Shown: positions 45,655-56,786, counted from the first letter of the stretch. The stretch is 64,000 bases of DNA from Cristatella mucedo (GCA_009760855.2 WPIO01000002.1:12996001-13060000), one strand, 5' to 3'. The notes: generated by a model from the sequence alone, not told the origin. Program-made: numbers and translations.

Positions 45655-46065
45655 TAGCAATAATAAAACATTTATATAGCACCCTCTGAGAAATTAATCT
45701 CATTCTATACACTCTGCATTTGCTGCAAAGGAAGCATGATCGAATGATTAGTAATAATAATAATATAATAATAATATTGCACTTGATAAAGCGCCCTCAG
45801 AGAACTTAATCTCTTTCTAGGCGCTTTACATTTGCTGCAAAGTGATATGCAATTGAATAGTAAGTAAAATCATGCTTGAAAAACAAACAAAATGAATAAT
45901 ATGGTTAGGGGTGACATGCACAGGGTCAGCATGCAAATGTGGTTAGTGGCAGCATGCACAGTGTCAGCACGCATAAGCACATCAAGGACGAATCACAGGG
46001 ACCCACTAAATGCTGTCCTAAATAGTGGTTACATGCTCAATGACAACAAGCATAACATGGTTAGA
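45655..46065 (-). mobile_element. Two inverted LINE 3' ends in tandem
   Basis: About 45655-45745 is an inverted terminal block (AGCACCCTCTGAGAAATTAA ... TTTGCTGCAAAGGAAGCATG). From 45750, AATAATAATATTGCACTTGA starts a second inverted end with hairpin GCGCCCTCAGAGAACTTAAT and a long matching 3' UTR through CACAGGGACCCACTAAATGC. The second is close to the young copies. Confidence 0.88.
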
Positions 46066-46195
46066 GGTGTTTGTAATGTGTAGTACAAAGAAATCGATAT
46101 CCTATTTTACCGTAAGCTTACGTCAACAGTCATCTTCCGGCACCTGCTGGGCATCACCATCTCGGGTAGAAAAAGACTTGTGAAGAATGTACAGG

Positions 46196-46293
46196 CAGGC
46201 AGAGAGAAAGAGACAGAGACAGAGAGGGAGAGGGAGACACAGAGAGAGACAGAGACAGACAGAGAGAAAGAGGGGGGGAGAGAGAGAGAGAGT
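46196..46293. repeat. AGAGAC/GAGA simple repeat
   Basis: Purine-rich units similar to the repeat at 6.25 kb. Confidence 0.93.
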
Positions 46294-49200
46294 CGGCACT
46301 ACTTTGCGTTAATGGACGCCGATGTGGTGGCTCAGTCTGAAAAAGATTGCCTCCCTGAGTGTGTCAGCTTGTAGTTTTTCATCGGATTTGGACTCGGCAT
46401 CAGCCGAGTAGTTATTACATGCATCTGCGGCCCCTTAGCCACTGGACCCGGTTAATATTTGAAGTGGCAGCCAGTTGACAACTACGTATGCAGAGCCGTG
46501 TAGATTTGCCAGTTTTGTGGCTCCCAAAGTAGACCGTCGGTGAGTAGAGGTCTGGTCATAGGCTGCCTTTAGGGTAGCAGTCCAACCCAGTTACACCGGA
46601 TGCAGCATCCACAGCCCAAGAACGTGTCGTGACCTGACATTGGTGTTGAGCCAGCTCTGTCACGTCTTAGCATTTCTTTTAAAATGCCAAAACTTGCTAG
46701 ATGACCGGCACAGTGCAGTGAGGCAGCAGTTGGTGGTGCCCAGTGCGCCAGTCTTGGCTAGATGGGAGTGGGCGAGTTGATATTCAGCTACACCAGCTGA
46801 TCCTGATCATGGATGGGTGGTGTAACTAGTTTGCTCTCATCTAGCAAGATTTCGCGAAATTGTTGACTCCACGACCTTCTGTTCGACATAATGACAAATG
46901 CTTGTGATATAAATTTGCCACAACTGTGCCGTGTTCCTCTGGGGGTTGCTGGAGACTGTCAAAGCTTAATGGTAGAGGGAGCTGGCACTATGCTAGCATG
47001 GAAGGATTGGCCTTTGGATTCAGCCACGCCCAGGAAATATCCATCTACATGCTGCTGAAATGTCTTTTAACAGCTTCAGTTTAGTCATTTCATCCGTTCA
47101 TTCACCTCCATATTCACAGCATTGATTTTTTTAACCTGGGCCCTCGGCCCCTCCCGGCTTCGTGGGCATGGTATTTATGATGGTCTGTCAACAGCCGAGG
47201 TTCTTTTTCGTCAATAGGTTCAAGCTGGTGCAATTTCTTTTGCGTTAGCTCATAACGAGACGTGAATACAAGCATTACAAACGACTCATGATACGACATG
47301 TTTGCTTTCCAAGCGAATGGATTAACTTTGTATCGAAGGTTCAGACTAGCCGAATGCGTAATAGCAGGTTCAATAGGAACGAAGTATTCACGAAAGCTTG
47401 TGCCAAATCGGCTTCCCGAGTTCAGGAGTTCTTAAAAGAGGGGTCGATGTTTAGAGCAATCTAACTGAATATGCTAGAATTGAGAGTTGGCATTCTGTTT
47501 ATCGTTAAGCTATGGACGATGCACTTTTTTCTTAACGTTTGGTGTTGCTGAACTCTGTGCTATGATACACTTATGGCTGAAGAAAAACTGCCATGTCGCT
47601 CCGAATCTCTGGTTAGAGAAAGGTTAAATAAAATCCGGCTCGAAAGCCGCCAGCCACCATCTTGGTGTGGTCATCTTTGACCTTCAGTGAGTCTGCTTTA
47701 TCTTTATGGTTGTCTGTTCAAGCTGGCAGCCCCATGCTAGATAGAGTTCAAGGTCCGAAAACTCATACAGTAGCACCCTTGCTGAAAGCAAGAGGTTGCA
47801 TTCATGTGCTTAGTTTTGTGAGCCCATAGTCCAAAGCGACTGCTAGTTCTCGTAGTCGTAACACAGATGGACGCGCTGAGCACGCTGCTCATTGGCAAAT
47901 GCAATGACGTCTCCCTTTACTAATTCTGTGCAAGTTGTATCATCTCCTTGTAGTATATAGTAAATGCACTATGATATATGTTGATTCTCTGCATATGTAG
48001 CAAAAACTCAGATCGTATCCTATTTCAGAGTACTTTGATTTTACAAGCAAGCCAAAACTTTCTTTACGTGGGTCTCGGTCACGTGATGGTGACATGCCAG
48101 ATAAGGTCTTTTCTGCTTGTCACAGCGCTCGATTATTTTAGCCTTGCCAGTTCTGTTAGCTGTAGTCGTTATGGTAATTGAGATATTGCCTGATTGATTT
48201 TCGGCCGGAGAAGGTCATACTAGCCCATTTCTAGGCTGTGAAGCTTCTGTCAACAGGCCTTGCTTCCGAGAAGCCGCCATACTAGCCCTGCTCAGGCGGT
48301 TTTTCAAACCCCCTCCCACTGTTTGTGCGTCAGTCTTGCTAGCTTGGCTGTGCTGGCCACTTTGGCTGCCTCTGACCATGGCACATAGTCACCTCAGCTG
48401 CGCCTCGGAGGAGCTGAGGGCTGATTCTGTTCTCGGTAATGCAGAAGATCTGCTAGGCGATCAGCAGCACAGTGTCACATTACCCTGCCTCAGCTGAAGC
48501 TAGGCAGCCTCCACAGGCCTAAGCTTGAGTTCACAGAATGCACGATGGTTGCACGCAAGCTTTGCTTATCTGCGCAGCAGGAGAAGCAACTTTCTGTGCG
48601 CTATCGGCCGCCACATTGCTGCCGCTTAAGCTGAGACGACCAGCAGAGAGAGAGAGAGAGAATGCTCACGTCTAGTGCTGCTGCTGCTGCCGGCGCCTGC
48701 TTTGCTCGTGGATTGTGGCGTAGCCTCGAACCAAAGGAATGGCCAGCCGACCAGCTCCTATGCGTAAAGGCAAGGCCTCGACCGTGTCAGGCGAGATTCT
48801 TGAGTTCTTGACACTGTGCGGTTCCAGGATATCTGCACAAATCGTATCTTTCTGGCCACTCTGGGCCACTCTTTCAATCTGCTGATCATTTGGCTGGTCG
48901 GTCCTGGGCAAACGATAATGGCCAATCCAGGTTTGCATTTCAGAACGATCGAACTAGGGAAGCTGGCCGATTCGGTGCCGTGGGTGATTACCACTACGAG
49001 TACCACTGTAGGCAGCCAGCACGGCCTACCTCGCAAGGGCCACCTGTAGCTCCTGGTTCCCTGGCATCCCTTCAGAATGCACAGGTGCATTCTGAAGCAA
49101 AGTCTGTGGCAAAGGCGGCAGTTCCCAGCAGCAGCCACGGCACTTATTCGATCCTTATCCCACCTTCGCTTTCTCGCGAGAGACATGTCACGGTCACGAG

Positions 49201-49614
49201 AATCATACATGGTTTTTGTTCTAGTATTGTGTGCCTTACTTTTGTAATGCTGATACCTGCCTGCATAGCTTACTTGTAGAAAGAATTCATATTTCAGTTA
49301 GCCGATATAAGCCTGTCACCGGCCAATAGAGCACGGTTCAACCTCAAGTGCAATGAGCACGACGTGGTAGTGGGAATCAGCATGCAGACTCTCTCAGTTG
49401 CTGCTCATCTGCCAGCACTTCGCTCTCTTATTTGTCCACAGCACTGGCACATACTCTGCGTTGGCTAGCCGATTGTAGTGCTGTCTGCTTCTTCCCCATC
49501 TTCTACCCTGGTCTGTTGCCTTGGCAGCGCTGCTGATAAAATGAAAAGGCCCGTTTTGGTCGGTCAGCATTCGGCTTGAGTTTGACAGCAGTTGCCACCT
49601 GCTGATGCTGCTGC

Positions 49615-50350
49615 TACATTTATTTCTCTGAGAAAAGCCTACCTGGCATGCCAAAGGTCGCCATATCGTCCAGCTCGGTGAGGGTTAAAATTTTGGCACT
49701 TTACGAGGCTGGCTGCTTGTATGGCCAAATTGCTGCTACTCAATCAATACCGAAGAGTACGGTGGCAAACAACATGAGGATGGTAGTGAACATTACGAGC
49801 CCTGAAAATGTTTTGCAGTTGGGCTGGCCTCGTGCTGCCACTAGGTGAGAACACACACTCCTAAAGTTGCAGTTGTTAAAGCACTGTTTTGCTTTGGCAC
49901 ACAAGCTCATGCTCATAGTTTGCAAGCATCGTCTGGAAATAGAGTTAGCATTGATATCAACAAAAGGCTAGTATGTAAGGCCGATCTGCATTGTCCAGTC
50001 GTTAAGAGTGAACCCCGAAGGATACGATAAGCCATTTAAAGTGTGCCAAAGTTTGCCGGACTGCCAAAGATCAAGGGGGGAAGAGCTGTATGGAATGATG
50101 GCAGCAAATAAATGCCTTTTTCGAGCTGCAAGAGCAGGCTTTCACGTGTGTCGGCGACCCAACGAAGCCTGATCACCCAAATGCTTACAGCCAACTGTCA
50201 AGGTCGGGGACGTCATGGTATTGGAGTGCTTCAGCAAATATGGCGGCAGAGTCCTGCTTCACAAACCAGGCAATATGACTCGAGACTGTCATTTAAACAT
50301 TCTTCAAAACGTACGACTGCCAAGTGCCATTAGCACTTCGTGAAGTGAAG
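49615..50350 (+). mobile_element. Tc1/mariner fragment Tc1-B, same family as Tc1-A
   Basis: A frame at 49648 reads SSSVRVKILALYEAGCLYGQ then IPKSTVANN, the paired-like DNA-binding region, and 50130-50220 gives CVGDPTKPDHPNAYSQLSRS. The nucleotide sequence follows Tc1-A from about 25110 to 25850. The copy starts after the Tc1-A left terminus and stops near GCACTTCGTG, so both ends are missing and the third catalytic block is gone. Confidence 0.82.
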
Positions 50351-50803
50351 TGGACTTGTACAACCAGCCGGTGCTCCCCTGTCTCAGCAACGAGTGTTGC
50401 CCGGTCGAGATGCAGATCGAGTTGTTGGCCATCTGTGTCATGGCTGCACTTGCTGGTGTTTTATGCATGCAAGGGAAGTCGTGTCAAACAGTGACAGTGC
50501 GACAGTGCTGCCATCGCCTGCTTCGGCCATGCTTCTTTTTTCTTTACATGCCTGAGTGTAACGGCCCTGTAAACTATGGCCAAACCTGGGTTTCGTTACC
50601 GTTGCTTTGGGCTGAAGCTGCCTACAACCTACCTGGGACGTTTCGAGCGTTTTTCGAACAATGCGTCCTATGCCCCTTGTTTTATTTGCTTGCGTGCACA
50701 TAGGTTGCTGTATCCATTGGCGATATTTGTATCTGCACCATGCGCCGGCTTCTTGCTAAAATTAGTCGAATCTGCTTTTGCTGCACGGACCCTCTGTCTC
50801 TAG

Positions 50804-50884
50804 GTTCTGATGATGGTGCTGCCAATGCTGCTCATATTCCTGATGCCGAAGCTCATGGGCGCAGCCGACCCCGAGACCCAAAAG
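50804..50884 (+). CDS. EMC7: EMC7, exon 3 (transmembrane helix)
   Basis: The acceptor CTCTGTCTCTAG ends at 50803 and the donor AAG|GTGAGC follows 50884. The exon has 27 in-frame codons, phase 0 at both ends. It reads VLMMVLPMLLIFLMPKLMGA then ADPETQK, the single transmembrane helix of EMC7 (human counterpart VMMMVLPLLIFVLLPK) and the start of the cytosolic tail. Residues 155-181. Confidence 0.95.
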
Positions 50885-52383
50885 GTGAGCAAGTCCGTTG
50901 GCCGAATGCCGCCCAGTCGGAGCTGCGGCTTACCGACCCATCCACCCACCTCTCGCCCACCGTGCACGCAGAGCGCATGCGCCTTGGAATGCACTTGCGC
51001 TCTGTCGTGTGCACTCGGCGGTGTGCTTGTGTGAACGTCCTTTCTCAGATCCTGTGCGGCCGGCCGGTATGGGCAAGCGCTACTTTTAGCCTGTGCTAGA
51101 CACAAAACAAAATGCTGCTGGTAGCCAGCAGTCGCTGTTTTTGCCCAAGATGGCTTTGCCCATCTCAGCAGTAGTACGATCACATTCGGCTTCCTTTGAA
51201 TTTTCACGAAGGGATTGCATCGTGGCCCCTTAAAACTACTTTAGGTAAGGCAGAATTAATTCAGAAGCTAAATGCAAAGTAAACAGGCAATCAGTAACCT
51301 ACAGAAAAGAAGTAACTGTGAGACATTTTGCTATATTTGGAATTAAGATAGTTAGCTACTTGTCATGATAATCGCAGATGTTCCAAGTTCATACTGCGGT
51401 CTGTTATTGTGATCTTTTTTCTTGCTTTTTTCACCTGAGATACTGTATCCTTCATGTCACTCGTGCATCAATGCATCAATCATGTACCTTTCACAGCAAA
51501 GTAAGCGGATTCCATTTAGTTGTAATGATCTCTTGCCCTTGCGAGCTTGCTGTACCCTGTTACCCTGTAGTTGTTACGACGGCTCAGTGTTCTGTGAGTG
51601 CTTGAACACAGTCGGGCGTGTCACAGTTCGTAGCCACTGTAGTCCAGATACAGCACCTGCCAAAGTCACACAAGGCACCTTGGTACCAGCTGGCCTCGAA
51701 TTTTTCTGGCAAGTCTACATTCCTCTGACGATTACTGTCGTGTGGAGCTGCTACACCACTGATGGACACGTTTTACACAGCCAACTCTTGCTGTGTCAAA
51801 TCAACAACGAAGAGGGCTTTATGGCTAGTATTAGGACGTACAATCGTCATACAAGTGTGCGTGAGCCAGTGTGCTTGGCCGATAGCACCAGTCGAACTAT
51901 CCTACCTCTGGCTAGGGTAGTGTGACTGTTTGGAGCCTGGTGGAAACTCTGAGCCTCGGACTACCAACTGCGCTGTAGAGGACGGTCAATTCCATGTAAT
52001 CTGCGTACGATTAAAGTGGATGTGTGAAATATGTACCTATAATTGCTGAATCCAACAGCTTAACCATGTCAAGCCTTCCCCAGGACTAAAAGTCCTAGGA
52101 AGAAGCGCAGTCGTTTGTGGATCAATGATCATTTATTACCAGTGTGCAACCCTTCGAGAATGATAGTATCGAACACATCAATCGCGACACTCCCTAAAAC
52201 AATCTTGTGTAGTGCCTATTTTCTGATGCACGACCCCGAAAAGTGCTTGAGTTATAGGTCTTGTGGGTGTTGCATGGATGTTTATTAAGTAAAACTAGTT
52301 GGTATAAGCCAGACTAGTACAGGTAAAGCACATATTCCCAGGTATACATGTGTGTATGCATTTGCACTCATATCTGCGTGTTG

Positions 52384-52388
52384 TGTGC

Positions 52389-52435
<47 letters not shown>

Positions 52436-52460
52436 CGCGTGCGCTCGTGCGTGTGTGTGC
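52384..52460. repeat. Alternating TG/CG microsatellite
   Basis: A TG run followed by GCGCGCGCGCG and mixed TG/CG alternation. Confidence 0.95.
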
Positions 52461-52472
52461 ACGTGGCTCCCT

Positions 52473-52475
<3 letters not shown>

Positions 52476-52524
<49 letters not shown>
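52476..52524. repeat. (GA)n microsatellite
   Basis: About 24 GA units, about 105 bases upstream of EMC7 exon 4. Confidence 0.95.
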
Positions 52525-52527
<3 letters not shown>

Positions 52528-52628
52528 TGTGGATATGAGTCGTCACCACTGGTCAGCTGCCGTAGACTGGTCAGCTGCCGTGGTTTCATTCATTCATGTA
52601 ATCAATGCTGTTCTCACTGTGCATATAG

Positions 52629-52760
52629 GAGATGCAGTCGCAGATGAATATGCTGACCAATCCCAAGAAGGGACTTCCGGACCTCTCCGAATGGCTCGCT
52701 GGTCTGTCTGGGACGTCACAGCAGTCAAAAGCAGTCAGCAAAAAGCGGAAGGAGAAATAG
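52629..52760 (+). CDS. EMC7: EMC7, exon 4 (cytosolic tail and stop)
   Basis: The acceptor GCATATAG ends at 52628. The frame reads EMQSQMNMLTNPKKGLPDLS then EWLAGL, matching the family pattern EMEQSMNML...LPD.SE, and ends with a Lys/Arg-rich KKRKEK and TAG at 52758-52760. Residues 182-224. The basic Ser/Lys-rich C-terminus is shorter than the human one. Confidence 0.95.
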   Translation, partial: EMQSQMNMLTNPKKGLPDLSEWLAGLSGTSQQSKAVSKKRKEK

Positions 52761-52874
52761 CCAGGATGTGACTATTTGCAAGTACATTAATATTGAAAAA
52801 ATGCTGCTCTAACATGTATTATTCTTTTTGTGCCTACGTTTGTGTGTTATGCTATGTGCATGACACCATGAAAA

Positions 52875-52880
52875 AATAAA
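52875..52880 (+). terminator. EMC7: EMC7 polyadenylation signal AATAAA
   Basis: AATAAA lies 115 bases after the stop codon, in AAAAAATAAACG. It is the first canonical hexamer downstream, so a 3' UTR of roughly 130-150 bases is expected. Confidence 0.65.
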
Positions 52881-52900
52881 CGAATGTAGTCATTACATAG

Positions 52901-53111
52901 TCATTTATATCTGCTGCTGTGGCCGCCTCCGCTGCCCACGGTACCAGCTGAAGGCTTCGGATGCAAGAGATCTCCGCCTGCAGCCGCACTGACCACCGTC
53001 CACTGTGCGGCCACTGCAGCTGCTTGCTCGGTGTCAGATGAGACCTCATTACTGCTGAGCATGTAATTCCGATACTGCTTGAGCACTTCTGGGTTACCCG
53101 ATCCGTGTTTG
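52901..53111 (-). CDS. Candidate terminal exon of an unknown minus-strand gene
   Basis: On the minus strand an acceptor-like TTTTGTGCAG lies just above 53111. The frame after it reads GNPEVLKQYRNYMLSSNEVS, an Ala-rich stretch and GSGGGHSSRYK, then TGA. I recognise no family. The frame stays open upstream to 53434, but that part is Cys- and His-rich and looks non-coding. It converges with EMC7, whose polyadenylation site is close by. I see no AATAAA for this strand. Chance is a real possibility. Confidence 0.25.
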
Positions 53112-53529
53112 GGCCTTCGGCCACTGCACAAAACTGCTATCGGGTGCATGGTTGGCCATTCGTATGCCTGCATGCAGGCTCGCACGTGGGCACATGCTCG
53201 TGTATAGGTGGGCATGGAATGGGTGGGGCTTCTAGCGAATTGCTCAAGCCGTCGTGTAATTCGAGCAGTTTTACTGCAGGAAATATGATGTGAGCAGAGA
53301 TACGCGAGCAGCGCACCAGCGTACGAGCCAACTGAGCCGTACAGCTGCAGAGGTTCCGGAGCTTGCAGGCCGAACTGTCTTGAATCAACTGCAGCGACAA
53401 CGCTCTTGCTTTTCAGACTATACACCCGAATCAAGCGGCCCGAGGTCTGAGATGAGAGAACCGAGTGTGCTCGGAGAACTTCTCAAAGCAACTCCAGTGT
53501 ATCCGTACGAATAGGAACGGTGAGTCTAT

Positions 53530-53690
53530 AGTAATATATAATAAAACATTTCGTTATCACCCTGAGATACTAACTCTCTTTCTAGGAGCTTTACCTGTGA
53601 TGTAAAGGAAGCTTCGGTCACGTGGTATCCCACCAGGTAGCTGCACACCTAAGCACGCAAAGGACTATTCGCATGGACCCTGCAAAGGCT
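53530..53690 (-). mobile_element. Inverted LINE 3'-end fragment
   Basis: AATAAAACATTTCGTTATCACCCTGAGATACTAACTCTCTTTCTAGGAGCTTTAC is an inverted, degraded terminal hairpin with tail, followed by TGTAAAGGAAGC. Confidence 0.65.
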
Positions 53691-53802
53691 GTGAGGCATA
53701 GGTTCGTTTTTAACTTCTTTGTATATGTCAAGTCGAGCTGTCGTGACGTCAGTCCGGAGGGAGTTCTAACCTTTAAGGGCACTCAAACTAATGGCCTCCA
53801 AA

Positions 53803-54145
53803 TTATTTTAGGTCATTCAAGGCAAAGCAAACAGAATTAGAAGAGTATGCGGTACGATATCTAGCCTGTGGACATAGTTCTGCTTGGTAGGCTGCTGGAG
53901 CAAGAGAATGAAGGGGCCTAAAAGTGAGTGACACAACCTTGGTGTCGATGCACTGCTTGATAGGGGAGGCAGTGCAGATCTGCCGGAAGTGGTGTGATAT
54001 GGCAACTTCGATGCTCGACGACAGACAAGCGTAGCTGCAGTGCTTTGCACCAGCTGTAAGAGCCTGATTGCACACGCTGGAAGACCTTGCTTGATAGGCG
54101 AGCCAGTGCAGGTCGGTAAGGTATTGTAACGTGCCATTGATTGCA
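53803..54145 (-). mobile_element. Inverted LINE RT C-terminal fragment
   Basis: Minus frames read GLPACAIRLLQLVQSTAATL, then the HITPLPADLHCLPYQ and FRPLHSLAPA blocks in LINE order. Broken by frameshifts. Confidence 0.8.
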
Positions 54146-54316
54146 GGCTGACCCTGTGCATGTCACCCCTAACCGTGTTATGCTTGTTGCCATTTAGTAT
54201 GCTACCATTAACTACTAAGCCATTCCATCATGCTTCCTCTGCAGCTAGTGTAAAGTGCCTAGAAAGAGATTGAGTTGTCTGAGGGCGCCATATCAAATGC
54301 ATTATTATTATTATTA
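54145..54316 (+). mobile_element. LINE 3' UTR fragment in direct orientation
   Basis: GGCTGACCCTGTGCATGTCACCCCTAACC through AAGTGCCTAGAAAGAGATTGAGTTGTCTGAGGGCGCC and an ATTATTATT tail. Sandwiched between two inverted RT fragments. Confidence 0.85.
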
Positions 54317-54317
54317 T

Positions 54318-54720
54318 CTTGCTACGTTGACGACAGAAAAGCCTAGCTGCCGAGTTTTGTATCAACTGTAAGTGCTAGATTGCACGGACCGGAAGACCTT
54401 CAAGTAATGAGTTACGGAAATCGAGACCGGATATCACAAATGCACGGACCATCTTGGATATGATATTTGCTTTTAGTGAGACCCAAAGTTTTGCATTCTT
54501 ACGTCGCTGAAAGTAGGCAGACTCGACGATAGAGCTGATATGGTTGTTTAGTGGAAGGTCACTTTGATACATAACACCCAGATTTCGTGCAAATGCTACA
54601 TAAGATATGCTGGTCGATTCAATTTTGAGGGTCAAGTTTTCAATTTCTGATATACACTCGGTTAGCCCATAACTTCCAAGTCCCGTTTTTTATCCCGAAA
54701 TTTAAAAAAACCTCATTGCC
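54318..54720 (-). mobile_element. Second inverted LINE RT fragment
   Basis: A minus frame (54635-54375) reads LKIESTSISYVAFARNLGVM then SDLPLNNHISSIVESAYFQ, RAFVISGLDFRNSLLEGLP. The following bases down to 54318 continue with the LQLIQNSAARLFC counterpart. It overlaps in content with the fragment at 53.8-54.1 kb, so it is a separate copy. Confidence 0.8.
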
Positions 54721-55490
54721 ATCCTTGTGCGAATGTCAGCAATAGATGCCCAGGGATTGGAGAGAGTTTGACGTTCTGCAAGGCAATGAAGTATCAGAGC
54801 CTGTGAAGGTGAAGCTGGGTGTCCTTAAGTCACGCTGCCGCTTCACAAGCCCTGCTGAGGTAGAACTCCAACGAGCTCTAGATGTGATATAAATCTGACA
54901 GAAATCTAAAAGTAGCAAGAACCTCGACAGTGCATTTAGCATCTGCATTATTACAATGCAGCTACGGCAGCCTGGGCGTCGCGAACGAATGGTCTAATTG
55001 CCCTCTTAATGTCACACTCGCTTGAATGAAGCTGATAGCGAATGACCTCATTTTGCAAGGGGATTTCCAATCAATAACCAAGCTTAATCAGATCGTAACG
55101 GCCTTTGTAGGCAGTGGGCTGCAACAGCCTAGGCCATGTTGCCTATCTGTGGACATCTGGCTTTCTGCAGACGTCGTTAACATCGTCAAACTCTGGTAAA
55201 GGAGCATACCCTCACGAGCGTACATGTGTTCATGCAACGATTCTAATGTGTACCTTATGTTCACCCGGGTACTCGGCCACAAATGATATTCAAAGCTTTT
55301 GTTTTTTGTGCTTTCGAAAAGAGGTATTGTGCTCGGCACCATGAGAGTATCGTAGTCTTTGCGAGTTCTGCAGAAAATTCGCTCGAGCGAGAAATACCAG
55401 GTGTTCAGAATTTGTGACAATGATATAGTGTGCTATGTTTTGAAGCCTAATGGAGAATTCTTTGTAGCGATCGCATCACTTACACTGAAC
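54721..55490. other. No gene seen
   Basis: Minus frames of 70-110 codons lack domains. No repeat recognised. Confidence 0.45.
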
Positions 55491-55492
55491 CC

Positions 55493-55618
55493 GGTCTTAG
55501 CCCAGCGGTAGGGTTCTAGCTCTAGATGACCTCCAGATGGTGGATTCTAGTCCTAAAGTGAGCAATTTTGCATTGCAATTGTCATTACACAAATGAGGTT
55601 TATAATAAGCTAACATTT
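55493..55618 (+). mobile_element. SINE copy 15 (second head type), degenerate
   Basis: GGTCTTAGCCCAGCGGTAGG is the second head. The B box is degraded (GTGGATTCTAGTCCTAAAG), the body is shortened, and the tail is AATGAGGTTTATAATAAGCT. Confidence 0.7.
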
Positions 55619-56555
55619 AATTTGAAACCACTGCTAAAGGTCGCGCCAGCATTCAGCCAGCAAGGGGTGCCCAACCCTGCCGCGAAACTCGCTTTGGAGT
55701 TAGGCCCACTTGCACGAACCTACGGGAGTTGAGCATACGATAAGCTCTCTGGTCACCGACCCTTTTGCAGATGTAACGGTTGCAAATCTGCACGCAATAG
55801 CAAAATAAAGCATCCCCTTGCATTCCGTCGATATGCCTGGACTCGGTTCGAGTAACTAAGTTGAAATTTTGCTTAAGCCCTGCTTTGAGTTCCGAAGAGA
55901 CGGTAGTCCCAGCATCTCAATCCGTAAGAGCACCGGAAGCATCGGAAACCCAGAGGAAGCGAAAATGTTCCCTTTGGTTGCGAACTTTTTTGAGCACTCT
56001 GCCACTCGGCAGATGGCTCCTATCACTTCTTATTTCGACATTACTCTCGTTCATTAATCAAGCCAATTAAGATTTAAGTATTTTCGCCACCCCAGTACAA
56101 GTCAGCTCTGCGAAGGTTGGCTATAAAAGGCGGCGCTAAGAATGGAGCTACGTTGGTTTTAAATCTACTACATTCAGCCCAGCGTTCCTTTCGCCAAAGA
56201 AACGTTTGTGGCACCCGGTTGATCAACATATAATTATAAGTAAGATATCTCAGCCTGACCAGCAGGGTTCACCACGGCTTCTTTCCTAGCTGAATAGTAG
56301 CATCCGCTTTCCAGTGAGTTCAAATCCTCTAAAAAAAAAAAGTACGCAAGCCGTCTCTTTCTTCTACTTACTGGCTCTTCGTGTCAGAAGCATGCGCTCT
56401 GGGTGCCTTAGCCTTTTGGAGCTCATCCCTGTGATTCTTGCGAAATATCTTCTGTCTTGCTGCCAACTTGAACACTTCCATACCTGCCGTCTTAGGCTAT
56501 TAATTCTACGCGACGCTAACCCTGACTGCCGCCACATCTAGTTAAGCTGGTGTCT
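55619..56555. other. No gene seen
   Basis: Short open frames only. No repeat recognised. Confidence 0.45.
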
Positions 56556-56558
56556 CGG

Positions 56559-56645
56559 GCAATTAATGTTTGCCTGCGGTGAAACTCGATCGCACCGACC
56601 TGGATCGTGAGGTGCGCGTTGCCCCTGAGCTAAGGGGTAAGTAAA
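56559..56645 (-). mobile_element. tRNA-like SINE head, degraded
   Basis: On the minus strand CCCCTTAGCTCAGGGGCAAC looks like an A-box region, ACCTCACGATCCAGGT like an anticodon arm, and GCGATCGAGTTTCACC like a degraded B box. It is followed by GCAGGCAAACATTAATTGCC, which parallels the SINE body just after its B box. A decayed tRNA pseudogene is the alternative. Confidence 0.5.
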
Positions 56646-56764
56646 GTGAGCAAGAGCGGTGCAAGTAGTTTTCGTCGGTGTCGGCGCAGCCAATACTGGC
56701 AAGCAACAGTGAAAATGGCACTGTCAGTGAAAGCTGCACCTGGTGAAATCTATCGGTGAAAGCT

Positions 56765-56786
56765 GCACCTGTCCCCCCCCCCCCAG
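56765..56786. repeat. Poly-C run
   Basis: About twelve consecutive C bases preceded by ACCTGT. The same GTGAAAGCTGCACCTG phrase also occurs about 30 bases earlier. Confidence 0.85.

Larger units (their letters stand above)
44060..50803 (+). other. EMC7: EMC7 intron 2 (6,744 bp)
   Basis: Begins GTAAGC and ends CTCTAG. It holds a GA repeat, two Tc1 fragments, one SINE, inverted LINE 3' ends and a GACA repeat. About 46300-49600 has no recognised gene; CGTGATGGTGACATGCCAGA near 48082 may be a decayed SINE head, and an (AG)n run lies at 48643-48661. Confidence 0.9.
50885..52628 (+). other. EMC7: EMC7 intron 3 (1,744 bp)
   Basis: Begins GTGAGC and ends CATATAG. Contains the TG/CG and GA microsatellites below. 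About 51100-52370 has no other recognisable element; a 167-codon plus frame at 51422 shows no domain. Confidence 0.88.

Noticed and set aside
37060-50803. Near-equal lengths of EMC7 introns 1 and 2 as evidence of duplication
   Set aside because: Their contents (SINEs and LINE fragments against Tc1 fragments and inverted LINE ends) are unrelated.
51422-51925. 167-codon plus-strand frame in EMC7 intron 3
   Set aside because: No domain, no plausible splice sites joining it to EMC7 in frame, and it lies within a fully explained intron.
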